A DNA stretch of 64,000 nt from Geothrix oryzae (lineage in GTDB: Bacteria > Acidobacteriota > Holophagae > Holophagales > Holophagaceae). The notes under the pieces were generated by a model. It was not told the DNA's origin. It made no database searches and saw only the letters and a list, made by a program, of their open reading frames with translations. Every line of letters starts with the position of its first letter. The first letter of the stretch is position 1. This document shows, piece after piece, positions 29,759 through 37,962 of the stretch. The stretch covers positions 1,240,001 through 1,304,000 of the forward strand of contig NZ_AP027079.1 of NCBI RefSeq assembly GCF_030295385.1, given 5' to 3'. The translations under genes and the position numbers were made by a program.

Positions 29759-30595
29759 TCAGACGCGCCAGAGTCCCCAGTCGGGCCGTTCACCGGAAAT
29801 CCGCCCGGCCGCGGCATCTCGGGCCTGGACGGTGTCGTACCGGGCGGCCCAGCAGCTGCCGGAGCCGCACAGCAGCGGCTCGCCGCCGGTGTCCCGCAGG
29901 GCGTCGCGCACCTCGGCCAGGGGCGGGCAGACCCACAGGGCCGCGCCCGTGAGGTCGTTCCGCCAGGGAGGGGCGGTGCCCCCGGGTTGCGAAGCCAGGG
30001 CCTCGGGGAAGGGGTAACCGACATCCTGGAGGGCCCGGTAGACGCTCGGGGTACTCACATGCAGGCCCGGATGGGCGAGCAACAGGGGCTCCAGGGGCAC
30101 GGGGCGGAGGGGGAACACGCGCTCGCCGCGGCCCAGGCCGAGGACCGTCCCGCCAAGCAGGAACAGGGGGACATCGCTGCCGAGGCGCCCCGCCATGCGC
30201 AGCAGCTCGCCCTCCTGCAGGCCGAGGGCGAACAGTTGGTTTCCCAGCCGCAGGGCCGCCGCCGCATCGCTGCTGCCGCCGCCGAGTCCGGCGCCGTGGG
30301 GGATGCGCTTCTCCAGGCGCAGGGTGGCGGGCAGGGGGCGCTGGGCCGCCTCCTCCAGCAGGCGCCAGGCCTTGATCACCAGGTTGGACTCGTCGGCCAC
30401 CAGCCCCTCGCCCATGGGACCGGTGATGGCCAGGGTCAGCTCGGGGGCGGGTTCCCCCTCCAGCGAATCCGTCAAGTCCGCCACGCCCTCCAGCACGGTG
30501 GTGACCAGCTCCAGCTCGTGGAATCCATCGGCGCGCCGCCCGAGCACGGCGAGGAAACGGTTGAGCTTGGCGGGGGCCTGGATCGCGAGAGCCAT
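29759..30595 (-). CDS. ispE: 4-(cytidine 5'-diphospho)-2-C-methyl-D-erythritol kinase
   Basis: MEP-pathway kinase phosphorylating CDP-methylerythritol on the way to IPP and DMAPP. The 278-residue GHMP kinase has the N-terminal APAKLNRFLAVLGRR DGFHEL block, the ATP loop PHGAGLGGGSSDAA and the C-terminal CGSGSCWAA. All three conserved motifs are present. The ATG at 30595 is preceded by TACCGT and six bases, implying a leaderless mRNA. It diverges from the thioesterase gene by 38 bases. The last MEP enzyme, IspH, is encoded at 61.5 kb. Confidence 0.94.
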   Translation of the reverse strand: MALAIQAPAKLNRFLAVLGRRADGFHELELVTTVLEGVADLTDSLEGEPAPELTLAITGPMGEGLVADESNLVIKAWRLLEEAAQRPLPATLRLEKRIPHGAGLGGGSSDAAAALRLGNQLFALGLQEGELLRMAGRLGSDVPLFLLGGTVLGLGRGERVFPLRPVPLEPLLLAHPGLHVSTPSVYRALQDVGYPFPEALASQPGGTAPPWRNDLTGAALWVCPPLAEVRDALRDTGGEPLLCGSGSCWAARYDTVQARDAAAGRISGERPDWGLWRV

Positions 30596-30633
30596 GGCTC
30601 CACGGTAGCGCAACGAGCCGCTAGGCTGATCGG
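30596..30633. promoter_or_regulatory. Divergent leaderless promoters of ispE and the thioesterase
   Basis: On the minus strand TACCGT (30602-30607) ends six bases before the ispE ATG. On the plus strand TAGGCT (30622-30627) ends six bases before the thioesterase ATG. The whole intergenic space is 38 bases, so the two polymerases would compete for it. Confidence 0.55.
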
Positions 30634-31137
30634 ATGGTTCTGTTCTTCCGCACCCTCTGGAAAGCCCTCACGCTCTGGCGCCGCGCGCCCCTGGAGCCGT
30701 TGGGCGCCTCGGTGCTCCGCTTCCGCGTGTGGCCCAACGACCTGGATGTGAATGTCCACATGAACAACGGGCGTTTCCTGAGTGTCATGGATCTGGGCCG
30801 CTTCGACCTCAGCTTCCGCACCAAGCTGGGCCGGGCCATGCTGCGGAACCGCTGGAAGCCTCTCGTGGGCGCCATCACCATGCGCTACCGCCGCAGCCTC
30901 GATCCCTTCGAGCGATATGAGCTGCACACGCGGCTGCTGGGCTGGGACGAGAAGTGGGTCTTCCTAGAGCAGCGCTTCCTGAAGCGCGGCGGCGAGCTGG
31001 CGGCCGAAGGCGTGGTGAAGGCCCTCTTCCGGGGAAAGCACGGCAATATCCCCGTGGCCCAGGTCCTCGAGCAGATGGACTACGAGGGACCTCGGCCGGA
31101 TCTGCCCGACGCTGTCCGCCGGTGGGCCGAGGGCTGA
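30634..31137 (+). CDS. Hotdog-fold acyl-CoA thioesterase-like protein
   Basis: A 167-residue hotdog-fold protein similar to THEM6/4-hydroxybenzoyl-CoA-thioesterase-like enzymes, which hydrolyse acyl-CoA or acyl-ACP thioesters. The core motif WPNDLDVNVHMNNGRFL contains the conserved Asp and the HMNN turn; YRRSLDPFERYELHTRLLGW and WVFLEQRF follow the fold's strand pattern. Substrate chain length is unknown. Start 30634 is fixed by the leaderless promoter. An acetyltransferase gene follows by 26 bases. Confidence 0.8.
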   Translation: MVLFFRTLWKALTLWRRAPLEPLGASVLRFRVWPNDLDVNVHMNNGRFLSVMDLGRFDLSFRTKLGRAMLRNRWKPLVGAITMRYRRSLDPFERYELHTRLLGWDEKWVFLEQRFLKRGGELAAEGVVKALFRGKHGNIPVAQVLEQMDYEGPRPDLPDAVRRWAEG

Positions 31138-31163
31138 CGCTGAAACGATTTGGCGAGGATGTC

Positions 31164-31616
31164 ATGACCTTCCCTCCTGGAACCTACCGGATTTCCCTGG
31201 ATCCCTCCGAGCTGCAGTTCGAGGTGATCCACGGCTACCTGTCCAGGAGCTACTGGTCCCCGGGCATCCCCCGGGAGGTGGTCGAGAAGGCCGCCCGCCA
31301 CAGCCTCTGCGCGGGTGCCTACGGCCCCGGCGGCGCCCAGGTGGGCTTCGCGAGGATGGCCACTGACCACGCGACCTTCGGCTACCTCGCCGATGTCTTC
31401 GTGCTGGAGGAGCACCGTGGGCTCGGCCTCTCCCGGGCGATGGTGAAGGCCCTCATGGACCTGCCGGAAGTCCAGGGCATGCGCCGGCTGATGTTGGCCA
31501 CCCGGGATGCGCACGGCCTGTACGCCAAGCTGGGATGGACGCCCGTGACCGACCCCGCGCCCTTCATGCAGATCCAGCGGAAGAACCTCTATCAGGCACC
31601 GGAGGCCGGTGCCTGA
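31164..31616 (+). CDS. GNAT-family N-acetyltransferase
   Basis: A 150-residue acetyltransferase. The acetyl-CoA loop is VFVLEEHRGLGLSRAMV (the R-G-x-G-x-S variant of Q/RxxGxG/A), followed by MRRLMLATRDAHGLYAKLGW, the typical end of the fold. The N-terminal YLSRSYWSPGIP is characteristic of a small subfamily of uncharacterised GNATs. The start has GAGGAT upstream. The stop codon lies inside an 11-bp hairpin shared with the opposing map gene. Confidence 0.88.
   Translation: MTFPPGTYRISLDPSELQFEVIHGYLSRSYWSPGIPREVVEKAARHSLCAGAYGPGGAQVGFARMATDHATFGYLADVFVLEEHRGLGLSRAMVKALMDLPEVQGMRRLMLATRDAHGLYAKLGWTPVTDPAPFMQIQRKNLYQAPEAGA
31592..31616. terminator. Hairpin between the acetyltransferase and map genes
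   Basis: A perfect 11-bp stem, TCAGGCACCGG (31592-31602) with CCGGTGCCTGA (31606-31616), and a 3-base loop. The acetyltransferase stop codon is inside the stem. Only a short T run follows on the plus side (CTTTA), so a convergent terminator is likely but not certain. Confidence 0.5.
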
Positions 31617-31621
31617 AGGCT

Positions 31622-32419
31622 TTACAGCCCGTCTTCCAGCTCGAATTCAGGGTCCGGAATCGAGAGGATGTCCGGGCCGTCCTTGGTGATGGCGATGTCG
31701 TGCTCGAACTGCGCGGACAGGGCCCCGTCGCGGGTGCGCACGGTCCAGCCGTCGGGCTCCACCAGGCACTTGTACGACCCGATGTTCAGGATGGGTTCGA
31801 TGGTGATGGTCATGCCCGGCTCCATGCGGAAACCGGTGCCGGGGCGCTGCTCGGCGAACACCACCTGGGGGTCCTCGTGCAGGTCCCGGCCGAGGCCGTG
31901 GCCGATATATTCGCGGACCACCGAGTAGCCGCGCTCTTCCGCGAAGGTCTGGACGGCGGTGGCCATGTCACCCAGGCGCTGGCCCGGGCGGCAGTGTTCG
32001 ATCCCCACGAACATGGCGAGCTGGGCGGTCTGGATGAGGCGGCGCGCTTCCTCGGTGATCTGGCCCACGCCCACGGTCAGGCAGGTGTCGCCGTGGTAGC
32101 CGTCCAGCTTCGCCCCGCAGTCGATGGCGATGATGTCGCCTTCCTGGAGGATGTACTTGCTGGGGATGCCGTGCACCACCTTGTCGTTCACGGAGGTGCA
32201 GAGGGTGCCGGGGAAGCCGTGGTAGCCCTTGAAGCTGGGGGTGGCGCCCTGCTGGCGGATGTAGGTCTCGGCGATGCGGTCCAGCTCCAGCAGGCTCACG
32301 CCCGCCTTGGCGGAGCGGGCCGCCAGGCGCAGGGCGTTGGCCGCCACGCGGCCCGCCTCGCGAAGCTTTTCAACCTCTTTGCGGCTCTTGTATCGGATCT
32401 GTTCGCGGATCAGGACCAT
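31622..32419 (-). CDS. map: Methionine aminopeptidase, type I
   Basis: Removes the initiator methionine from new proteins. The 265-residue enzyme has all five dimetal ligands: Asp in AIDCGAKLDG, Asp in YHGDTCLT, His in YIGHGLGR, Glu in ITIEPIL and Glu in AQFEHDIAI. There is no N-terminal zinc-finger extension. Start 32419 is supported by TAGACT (32436-32441) six bases before the predicted transcription start and by a GAGGGG ribosome site. It overlaps head to head with the lipoprotein promoter. Confidence 0.95.
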   Translation of the reverse strand: MVLIREQIRYKSRKEVEKLREAGRVAANALRLAARSAKAGVSLLELDRIAETYIRQQGATPSFKGYHGFPGTLCTSVNDKVVHGIPSKYILQEGDIIAIDCGAKLDGYHGDTCLTVGVGQITEEARRLIQTAQLAMFVGIEHCRPGQRLGDMATAVQTFAEERGYSVVREYIGHGLGRDLHEDPQVVFAEQRPGTGFRMEPGMTITIEPILNIGSYKCLVEPDGWTVRTRDGALSAQFEHDIAITKDGPDILSIPDPEFELEDGL

Positions 32420-32435
32420 GTGCCCCTCGACCTCC

Positions 32436-32458
32436 AGTCTAACGGGTAGAATGTCGGC
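32436..32458. promoter_or_regulatory. Overlapping divergent -10 elements of map and the lipoprotein gene
   Basis: Minus strand TAGACT (32436-32441) serves map. Plus strand TAGAAT (32447-32452) ends exactly six bases before the lipoprotein ATG at 32459, implying a leaderless transcript. Confidence 0.5.
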
Positions 32459-32791
32459 ATGGCGCGACCTTCGCAGATCCTGGTGATGACAACCTTCTCC
32501 CTGGGGCTCCTGGTGGCCTGCCGGGGCGTCCCCGCCCGGCCCGCCGTGGTGCCCGCCGAGGCCCAGTGGGCCGGCGAGGGACGCCGGGGCGTCTTCCTCA
32601 AGGTCGGCCCCCACCAGGGCACCCTCTGGCAGCTGGAAGTCTGGGACCGGAAGGGGAAGGTCCTGGGGGCCGGATCTTTCCGCCTGCGGGGCTTCGCGAA
32701 GGCCGAGATCGTGTCCGACGAGGTGCTGGCCTGGGAGAACGGGGCCCTCCAGCTGAAGGACGGCACCTGGCTGGTGCCGGAAAAGCCCTGA
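32459..32791 (+). CDS. Small putative lipoprotein of unknown function
   Basis: A 110-residue protein with a lipoprotein signal: MARPSQILVM, a hydrophobic stretch and the lipobox LLVAC, giving Cys21 as the lipidated residue. The mature part is beta-rich (GVFLKVGPHQGTLWQLEVWD) with no family I recognise. It is probably anchored facing the periplasm. Its stop codon shares one base with the next ATG (TGATG), so it is the first gene of a run of unknown genes. Confidence 0.75.
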   Translation: MARPSQILVMTTFSLGLLVACRGVPARPAVVPAEAQWAGEGRRGVFLKVGPHQGTLWQLEVWDRKGKVLGAGSFRLRGFAKAEIVSDEVLAWENGALQLKDGTWLVPEKP

Positions 32792-33414
32792 TGCCCTATA
32801 CCCGCGAGGAAAAGGACTGGCTCGAGCGCGAGTGGGCCTTCCGGGCCTGGGGCCGCGCCGGTCTGCTGTCCACGGACGACTACCGCCAGGTGCTGGCCTG
32901 GGAGGCCGCCGGCGTGCCCATGGAGCTGGTGGTGTCGGCCCTCAACGCCTTCTTCGACCGCCGCGATCAGCGTGAAAAGCCGCGCACCTTCGTGGCCCTC
33001 AAGCACCTGGACCGCGATGTGGCCAAGGCCGTGAAGCTCCGGGAATCCCTGCTGAGGGCGGGCCCCGAGCTGGATCTGGGCAAGGGCTGGACGCAGGTGA
33101 AGGCGCCGCTGCGGGATGATCCCGCGGCCAAGGCCGCCTTCGAGACCTGGCAGCGCTTCCGGGCCGCCGCGCCCTCCCCGGAATCCGCAGGCTATCTGGC
33201 CCACCACGACCAGGAGCGGGAGGCCCGCGCGGCGCTGCTGGCGCTGGCCGAGGCGGCGCTCGGGCCCGCCGCGGAGCCGCTGCGCAGTGAGCTTCGCCAT
33301 CGGCTCGAGGCCTCCGACATGAAAGAAGGCGGCCTGGTGTGGAAGCGCGCGTGGTCCCACCACTGGGCCCGCCTCGTGGCCGCGGCCTGGGGTCTGCCGC
33401 TGGAGGGCGCATGA
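32791..33414 (+). CDS. Protein of unknown function, helical
   Basis: A 207-residue soluble protein with no signal peptide or membrane segment. It is rich in Ala, Arg, Glu and Trp and is predicted mostly helical; it begins MPYTREEKDWLEREWAFRAW and ends with a basic/Trp-rich segment (KRAWSHHWARLVAAAWG). I do not recognise a domain. It overlaps the preceding lipoprotein by one base and the following gene by four (ATGA), so the three are translationally coupled and probably act together. Confidence 0.7.
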   Translation: MPYTREEKDWLEREWAFRAWGRAGLLSTDDYRQVLAWEAAGVPMELVVSALNAFFDRRDQREKPRTFVALKHLDRDVAKAVKLRESLLRAGPELDLGKGWTQVKAPLRDDPAAKAAFETWQRFRAAAPSPESAGYLAHHDQEREARAALLALAEAALGPAAEPLRSELRHRLEASDMKEGGLVWKRAWSHHWARLVAAAWGLPLEGA

Positions 33415-34748
33415 CCGTCGAGGCCCGCTGGCAGCAGGAGCTGGAAACCCCCACGGCGGGGTTCTTCGAGGCCTTCGCGGCCCAGGCGGCTGCTCCCGAC
33501 GGCGTACGCGACGGCGTGCGCGAGGCCGTGAAGGCGCTCATTCCCCGCATCGACTGGGACGCCTACCAGCCTCATGTGCCGCACGGCATCCTGGGCTTGA
33601 GGTCCGTGCTGCGGCTGAGGCCCCTGTTGGACGAGGCGGATTTCCTCCGGGCCCTGGCCACCCAGCTGCACATGGCGGCGCACGAGGGACGGCGCTCCGC
33701 CGCGGCCACCGCGCAGGTGGCCGCGGCCAAGGGCAGCGGCAGCTGGCGGAACCTGGAGGCCTTCATCCAGGCACGGAAGCCCGGCCTGGCGTACGCCGAA
33801 ACCCAGGGCTTCGACCTGCCGGAGGCCGCGGACTTCCAGCGCCTGGGAGCGCTGGTCGAGGCGGACATGGCCAATGTGGGGCATAAGGGCATCTTCGCGT
33901 GGCACCTCGGCGATCTCCACGAGCGCCTGGAGCGTCCGCGGGCCACGGGGCGGCGCCTGTTCGGGCTGGTGGCCTGGCTGGCCGCCACGCAGGAGGACAC
34001 CTTCTGGTGCCGCCGCGCGGCCAGGCGGCTGGAGGGCGCCGAACCCCGCGTGGTTCCTGGTTCCGCGCGGAGAGCCGCCGGAGAAGGGGATGTCCGGGAA
34101 CTTGAGGCCGCCGTCCGCGAGATCTGCGATCTGGGGCTGGTGGGGCTCATGGCGGCTTTCACGGACCGGCTGAAGCGGGGTACCCCTGCGGAAGAGCTGC
34201 TGGCCGCCCTGACCCTGGCGGCTGCGGAGAAGGTGCGCGACGCCCGTCGCGACCTGGAGGGCAAGACGGCCTGGATCTTCGTGTACCTGGCCATGCTGGT
34301 CGAAACCCATGCCCAGGACCCCCGGACCTGGGCCCAGGCGGCGGCCCTGGTGAACCTCTTTCCCACCGACGAGGCGGACGAGCGCATGCAGCCCCGGCCC
34401 GCCGCCGCGCCCAGCGCCGAGGGCCTTCTCAATGCCGTGCTGGACGCGGAAGTCCCCGAGGCCATGGGCCAGGCCCAGGGCCTCTGCCGCCTGGGGCAGG
34501 CCGAGGCGACCCTCCGGGCCTTGGCGTCGGCCGCCACCTTCAACGATCCCAGCTTCAACCATGCCTCGCACCTGCTTGCCGTGGCCTCCGCCGCGGACCT
34601 GCTGCCCGCCTTGCCGGGCCAGGTCGGCGAAGCGGTGCTGGTGGCCCTGGCCAAGAGCCTCGCCAACAGCCAGGGCAGCGGCGACCTGGGCCGGCTGGCG
34701 GACCGGGCGCTCGCGGGGGGAAAGGGGTTCCGCGCCGGGACGGAATGA
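33411..34748 (+). CDS. Protein of unknown function, all-alpha
   Basis: A 445-residue soluble helical protein. Histidine-bearing segments such as YQPHVPHGILGLRSVL and ATQLHMAAHEG, and later ASAATFNDPSFNHASHLLAVA, recall helical oxidases with His-based metal sites (questin-oxidase-like), but the match is too weak to name it. It is coupled to the preceding unknown gene by an ATGA overlap. No signal peptide. Ends 55 bases before the next unknown gene. Confidence 0.7.
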   Translation: MTVEARWQQELETPTAGFFEAFAAQAAAPDGVRDGVREAVKALIPRIDWDAYQPHVPHGILGLRSVLRLRPLLDEADFLRALATQLHMAAHEGRRSAAATAQVAAAKGSGSWRNLEAFIQARKPGLAYAETQGFDLPEAADFQRLGALVEADMANVGHKGIFAWHLGDLHERLERPRATGRRLFGLVAWLAATQEDTFWCRRAARRLEGAEPRVVPGSARRAAGEGDVRELEAAVREICDLGLVGLMAAFTDRLKRGTPAEELLAALTLAAAEKVRDARRDLEGKTAWIFVYLAMLVETHAQDPRTWAQAAALVNLFPTDEADERMQPRPAAAPSAEGLLNAVLDAEVPEAMGQAQGLCRLGQAEATLRALASAATFNDPSFNHASHLLAVASAADLLPALPGQVGEAVLVALAKSLANSQGSGDLGRLADRALAGGKGFRAGTE

Positions 34749-34780
34749 TTTCCCAGGCTCCAGAGCGGGTCGCTATCCTC

Positions 34781-34803
34781 ATCGGGATTCCCCGGGAGCT
34801 TTG
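34781..34803 (+). promoter_or_regulatory. Probable promoter and ribosome site of the 34.8 kb gene
   Basis: TATCCT at about 34774-34779 precedes a predicted start near 34786; the leader carries CCGGGAGCTTTG immediately before the ATG at 34804. Confidence 0.35.
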
Positions 34804-36132
34804 ATGCGTTCGACCCTCGGCCTGGCTTTCGTCGGTTGCGGTGCGGTCCTGTCGGCGCAGGTTCCGTCCTCCGGGGGCCCCACGGCGCAGGTGCTGGACC
34901 GGCGGCTGCGCGAGATCAAGGGGGGGCTGCTGGTGGTGGTGGACGGTCCCAAGGGGGAATGGAAAGCCAAGGTCGATGCCCTGAACGCCGATCCGGATTG
35001 GCTCGAGCTGGACCTCGGCCTGGCCTACTACGGATCGAAGGCGGCGGAGGTGGAGGCGCTCCTGCGGCAGAAGTACCTGGCGGGGCCCCGTCCCCAGTGG
35101 GTGCTGTTCGGTGCGGGGCCGCGGGTGGTGGCCACGGGGGGAGGCGTTCCCGAGGCCAAGGCGCTGGCCAAGGCCGTCGAGGAGAGCGGCATCCGCTCCA
35201 CCATCCAGATCCTGAGGGAGTTCGCGCGGCGCAATCCGGAGCACCTCGAGGCGCGGCAGGCCCTGTGCGCAGAGCTGCGATCCAGGGCCGCGAGGCGGAC
35301 GCTGGTGCGCACCGGAGGGAAGGTGGATCCTCTTCGGTCGGCGGATGAGCCGTTCGACTTTGCCCAGTTCCAGCGGGAGCGGGATGCGAAGGAGGAGGCC
35401 AAGGCGCAGGATCCGCAGGAAGAGAAACCGCCGGTTCAGCTGGAGCCGGAGGAGGACCAGGCTATCTGGGGGGAGTTGGCCGACCTGCTAGGGAGGACCT
35501 TCCGCAGCGGAGACTGGCTCGAAATGGTGAACTGGTCCATCGTGCCCGATGAGACGGCGGTCCACAGCCCCCTCATGCGGGCCATGAGCCGGGCTGCGGT
35601 TCCCGAAGTGGAGCGGGCCCTGGCGCGCAACCCGGGGACCTGGAACCTCTGGCAGATCTGGCTGGGACTGACGCGGACCGATGGGGGAAAGCCGATCCGC
35701 CCCCTCCTGGACACCCTGGTTCCGCTGCCCACCTACTCTCCCCTGGCGTGGCCGCCCTATCCCGTGCGCGACGCCTATGTGAAGGATGCCCGCCAGCGGA
35801 AGGACTGGATGGCCATCCGGGATCTGCTGCTGCCCCAGATCGAATCCAACAAGGTCTGGGAGGCGGCGCAGGGAAAGACGGAATTCGTGTTCAAGAAGGA
35901 CGGCAAAATCCAGGAGGTCACGGAGACCGGGGACTATTGGCGCGGCACCCTGGAGCCGCTGGTGGAGGCCCTGGTCCGGCTTGGGGACACGGGGCTGGCC
36001 GATGACCTGGTGCGCAGCCGGTTCTCCGAACATCCCTGGGCGGGCCTGCCGAAGCGGGCGGAGACTCTGGCCCTGCGGTGCGGTCAGCCCCACCTGGCGG
36101 CCCAGTGGGGCGCCCTGGGGCAGGGGCGATAG
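34804..36132 (+). CDS. Secreted protein of unknown function
   Basis: A 442-residue protein with an N-terminal signal peptide (MRSTLGLAFVGCGAVLSAQ), so probably periplasmic. The first third has a thioredoxin-like or nucleotide-like alternating pattern (GGLLVVVDGPKGEWKAKV, WVLFGAGPRVVATGGG). A charged Lys/Glu-rich linker (about 185-215) leads to a helical second half with repeat-like segments. I do not recognise a family. It may be part of the same functional group as the three genes upstream, though it has its own ribosome site. Confidence 0.7.
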   Translation: MRSTLGLAFVGCGAVLSAQVPSSGGPTAQVLDRRLREIKGGLLVVVDGPKGEWKAKVDALNADPDWLELDLGLAYYGSKAAEVEALLRQKYLAGPRPQWVLFGAGPRVVATGGGVPEAKALAKAVEESGIRSTIQILREFARRNPEHLEARQALCAELRSRAARRTLVRTGGKVDPLRSADEPFDFAQFQRERDAKEEAKAQDPQEEKPPVQLEPEEDQAIWGELADLLGRTFRSGDWLEMVNWSIVPDETAVHSPLMRAMSRAAVPEVERALARNPGTWNLWQIWLGLTRTDGGKPIRPLLDTLVPLPTYSPLAWPPYPVRDAYVKDARQRKDWMAIRDLLLPQIESNKVWEAAQGKTEFVFKKDGKIQEVTETGDYWRGTLEPLVEALVRLGDTGLADDLVRSRFSEHPWAGLPKRAETLALRCGQPHLAAQWGALGQGR

Positions 36133-36140
36133 GGACCGGA

Positions 36141-36692
36141 ATGGGAAAAACCTTCGCCTTCCTCCGCGCCATCAATGTGGGGGGCCACACGGTCACCATG
36201 GCGAAGCTGCGGGATCTGTTCGAGGGCTTCGGGCTCCGGGGCGTCGAGACCTTCATCGCCAGCGGAAACCTGTTTTTCGAAGCGGGCCGGGAAGGGGAGG
36301 CTGCCCTCACCAGGCGCCTGGAAGCGGGCCTGGAGGAGGCCCTGGGGTACGAGGTGATCGTCTTCCTGCGTTCCGAGGGCGAGCTGGCGTCCCTGGTGGA
36401 AGGCTGCCCCTTCGGAAAAACCGACCAGGCCGCGGCGAAGGCGATGAATGTGGCCTTCCTCAAGGCACCGTTGGGGCCGAAGGAAACCGCGGCCCTCGCG
36501 GCCTTGCGGACGCCGGTGGACGACTTCCAGGTCCGCGGCCGTGAGGTCTGGTGGCTCTGCCGGATGAAGCAGAGCGAATCCACCTTCTCGAACGCCGTCT
36601 TCGAGCGGGCCCTCGGAGTGCGGGCCACCTTCCGCGGGTTCAATACCTTGCATCGGTTGGCGGAAAAGGCGGGGGTCAGAAGCGCCAGGTGA
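36141..36692 (+). CDS. DUF1697 domain protein
   Basis: A 183-residue protein matching the DUF1697 family by its N-terminus, AFLRAINVGGHTVTMAKLRDLFEGFG, followed by ETFIASGNLFFEAG and the late segment SESTFSNAVFERALGVRATFRGFNTLHRL. The family is widespread and has no firmly assigned function. It is eight bases after the secreted unknown gene. Its 3' end overlaps the opposing DUF3187 gene by 17 bases. Confidence 0.9.
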   Translation: MGKTFAFLRAINVGGHTVTMAKLRDLFEGFGLRGVETFIASGNLFFEAGREGEAALTRRLEAGLEEALGYEVIVFLRSEGELASLVEGCPFGKTDQAAAKAMNVAFLKAPLGPKETAALAALRTPVDDFQVRGREVWWLCRMKQSESTFSNAVFERALGVRATFRGFNTLHRLAEKAGVRSAR

Positions 36693-37746
36693 GGCTGCCC
36701 GCGAAGGAGGCGTCGTCCGTGTTCTCGTGGTGGGTGATGTTGTTGATGTAGCGGAAGGTCAGGGTGGCGCGCCGGTCGAGGTGGACATGCACGCCCAGGT
36801 CGTGCTGAAGGCTGCCCTCATGGAGCTTGGCGAAGGGCCGGGGGGTGCTGAACCCGCTCAGGAAGTAGAGCTGGACGAAGGGCTGCACGGCCCGGTTCCG
36901 CCGCCCCTGCCAGGTGAGGTGGGCCCCCAGGTCCGAGGTGTAATCCAGATCGTTGTAGGCCTCGTTGCCGCGCCCCCGGTGGGTGTAGGCAGCCCCGGCA
37001 TAGAGGGTCTGCGTGGGGGCGAAGTCCCACCAGCCGCTCAGGCCGCCCTCGAGGTCCCATCCGGCCTTGTAGGATCCGTAGGTGGTCACCAGCGGCGGCT
37101 TGACGGTGAAGGTGGCGCTCAGACCCGTGGCCTCGCCCTGGTGGATCTGGTGGATGACACCGAGGAGCGGGTCCTGAAGGCGGGTCGGCTGTGAGCCCTC
37201 CCGCACGAAATCCAACCGCCCGTGGCGGATGGTGGCCACCACGGCCTGGTTGCGGGCCACTTCCGTGCGGCCCCACTGGGCGAAACCCAAGGCTTTGTGG
37301 AAGGCCTCGATGGGGCTGTCCAGGTCCCCGCCCCCATGGCGTTCCGCCGGCAGTTCGATCCAGACATCCGTGCGATCCGTGAGGCCATGCCGGACCTGGA
37401 GGGTCGTCCGGGCGATCTCCTCGTCGAAATAGAACACGAAAGGGGCATTGGGATACTCGGCGGCCAGGGCTTCCAGGGAGGCGCGGTCCATGCGGTGACG
37501 GCCCTGGAACCAGGAGGGGGGCCGCTCCTTGATCAGGTCCGAGAACTCGAAGACATTGGCCCGCACATGGGTGAGGGTCGCCTGCCAGCGCCCGGCGCCG
37601 ATGGGGCGGGGCGCCTGGGGCTGGTAGGTCATGGGGGCCTGGAGGAGGGTGAACATGTTGCGGGTGGGCAGGGGGCCCATCTCGGGGTAGGCCGTGTCCT
37701 GGGCCTGGAGGGACAGGCCGAGGGCCAGCGCGAGCGCGGCGCGCAT
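36676..37746 (-). CDS. DUF3187-type outer-membrane beta-barrel protein
   Basis: A 356-residue protein with a short signal peptide (MRAALALALGLSLQAQ), many amphipathic strands with aromatic girdles and a C-terminal phenylalanine (SLTWRF), the signal for BAM-mediated insertion. The segment GRWQATLTHVRANVFEFSD fits the DUF3187 family as I know it. Role is unknown; passive transport is the usual guess. It has an AAGGAG ribosome site and faces the HxlR gene across a spacer rich in inverted repeats. Confidence 0.75.
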   Translation of the reverse strand: MRAALALALGLSLQAQDTAYPEMGPLPTRNMFTLLQAPMTYQPQAPRPIGAGRWQATLTHVRANVFEFSDLIKERPPSWFQGRHRMDRASLEALAAEYPNAPFVFYFDEEIARTTLQVRHGLTDRTDVWIELPAERHGGGDLDSPIEAFHKALGFAQWGRTEVARNQAVVATIRHGRLDFVREGSQPTRLQDPLLGVIHQIHQGEATGLSATFTVKPPLVTTYGSYKAGWDLEGGLSGWWDFAPTQTLYAGAAYTHRGRGNEAYNDLDYTSDLGAHLTWQGRRNRAVQPFVQLYFLSGFSTPRPFAKLHEGSLQHDLGVHVHLDRRATLTFRYINNITHHENTDDASFAGSLTWRF

Positions 37747-37840
37747 GGAGAACTCCTTGGGGATGACGAGCGGGCGGACCCACCCCTGCCGGACCGGGGT
37801 CCGGGCAGTGACTGAACTTGGAAGCCGGAGGCGCCCGGCA

Positions 37841-37881
37841 ATTGCTTTCTTTTGGGAAGCCTATTTCCCTATGAAAGCAAT
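37841..37881. repeat. Nested inverted repeat upstream of the HxlR and DUF3187 genes
   Basis: ATTGCTTTC (37841-37849) pairs with GAAAGCAAT (37873-37881). Inside, GGGAA (37854-37858) pairs with TTCCC (37865-37869). It could be a regulator-binding site for either divergent gene or a cruciform. Confidence 0.6.
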
Positions 37882-37901
37882 GGTGGCGGTCGAGCTTCCC
37901 C

Positions 37902-37951
37902 TTGTCAAGCCACTTTCTTTGGGATAGCTTTTAGGAGACCCACCCTGGGTC
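37902..37951 (+). promoter_or_regulatory. HxlR-gene promoter with palindrome at the start site
   Basis: TTGTCA (37902-37907), 17 bases, TAGCTT (37925-37930). At the predicted start lies the perfect palindrome GACCCA-CCC-TGGGTC (37937-37951), a good candidate for an autoregulatory operator. Confidence 0.6.
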
Positions 37952-37962
37952 GTGGACTGTCC

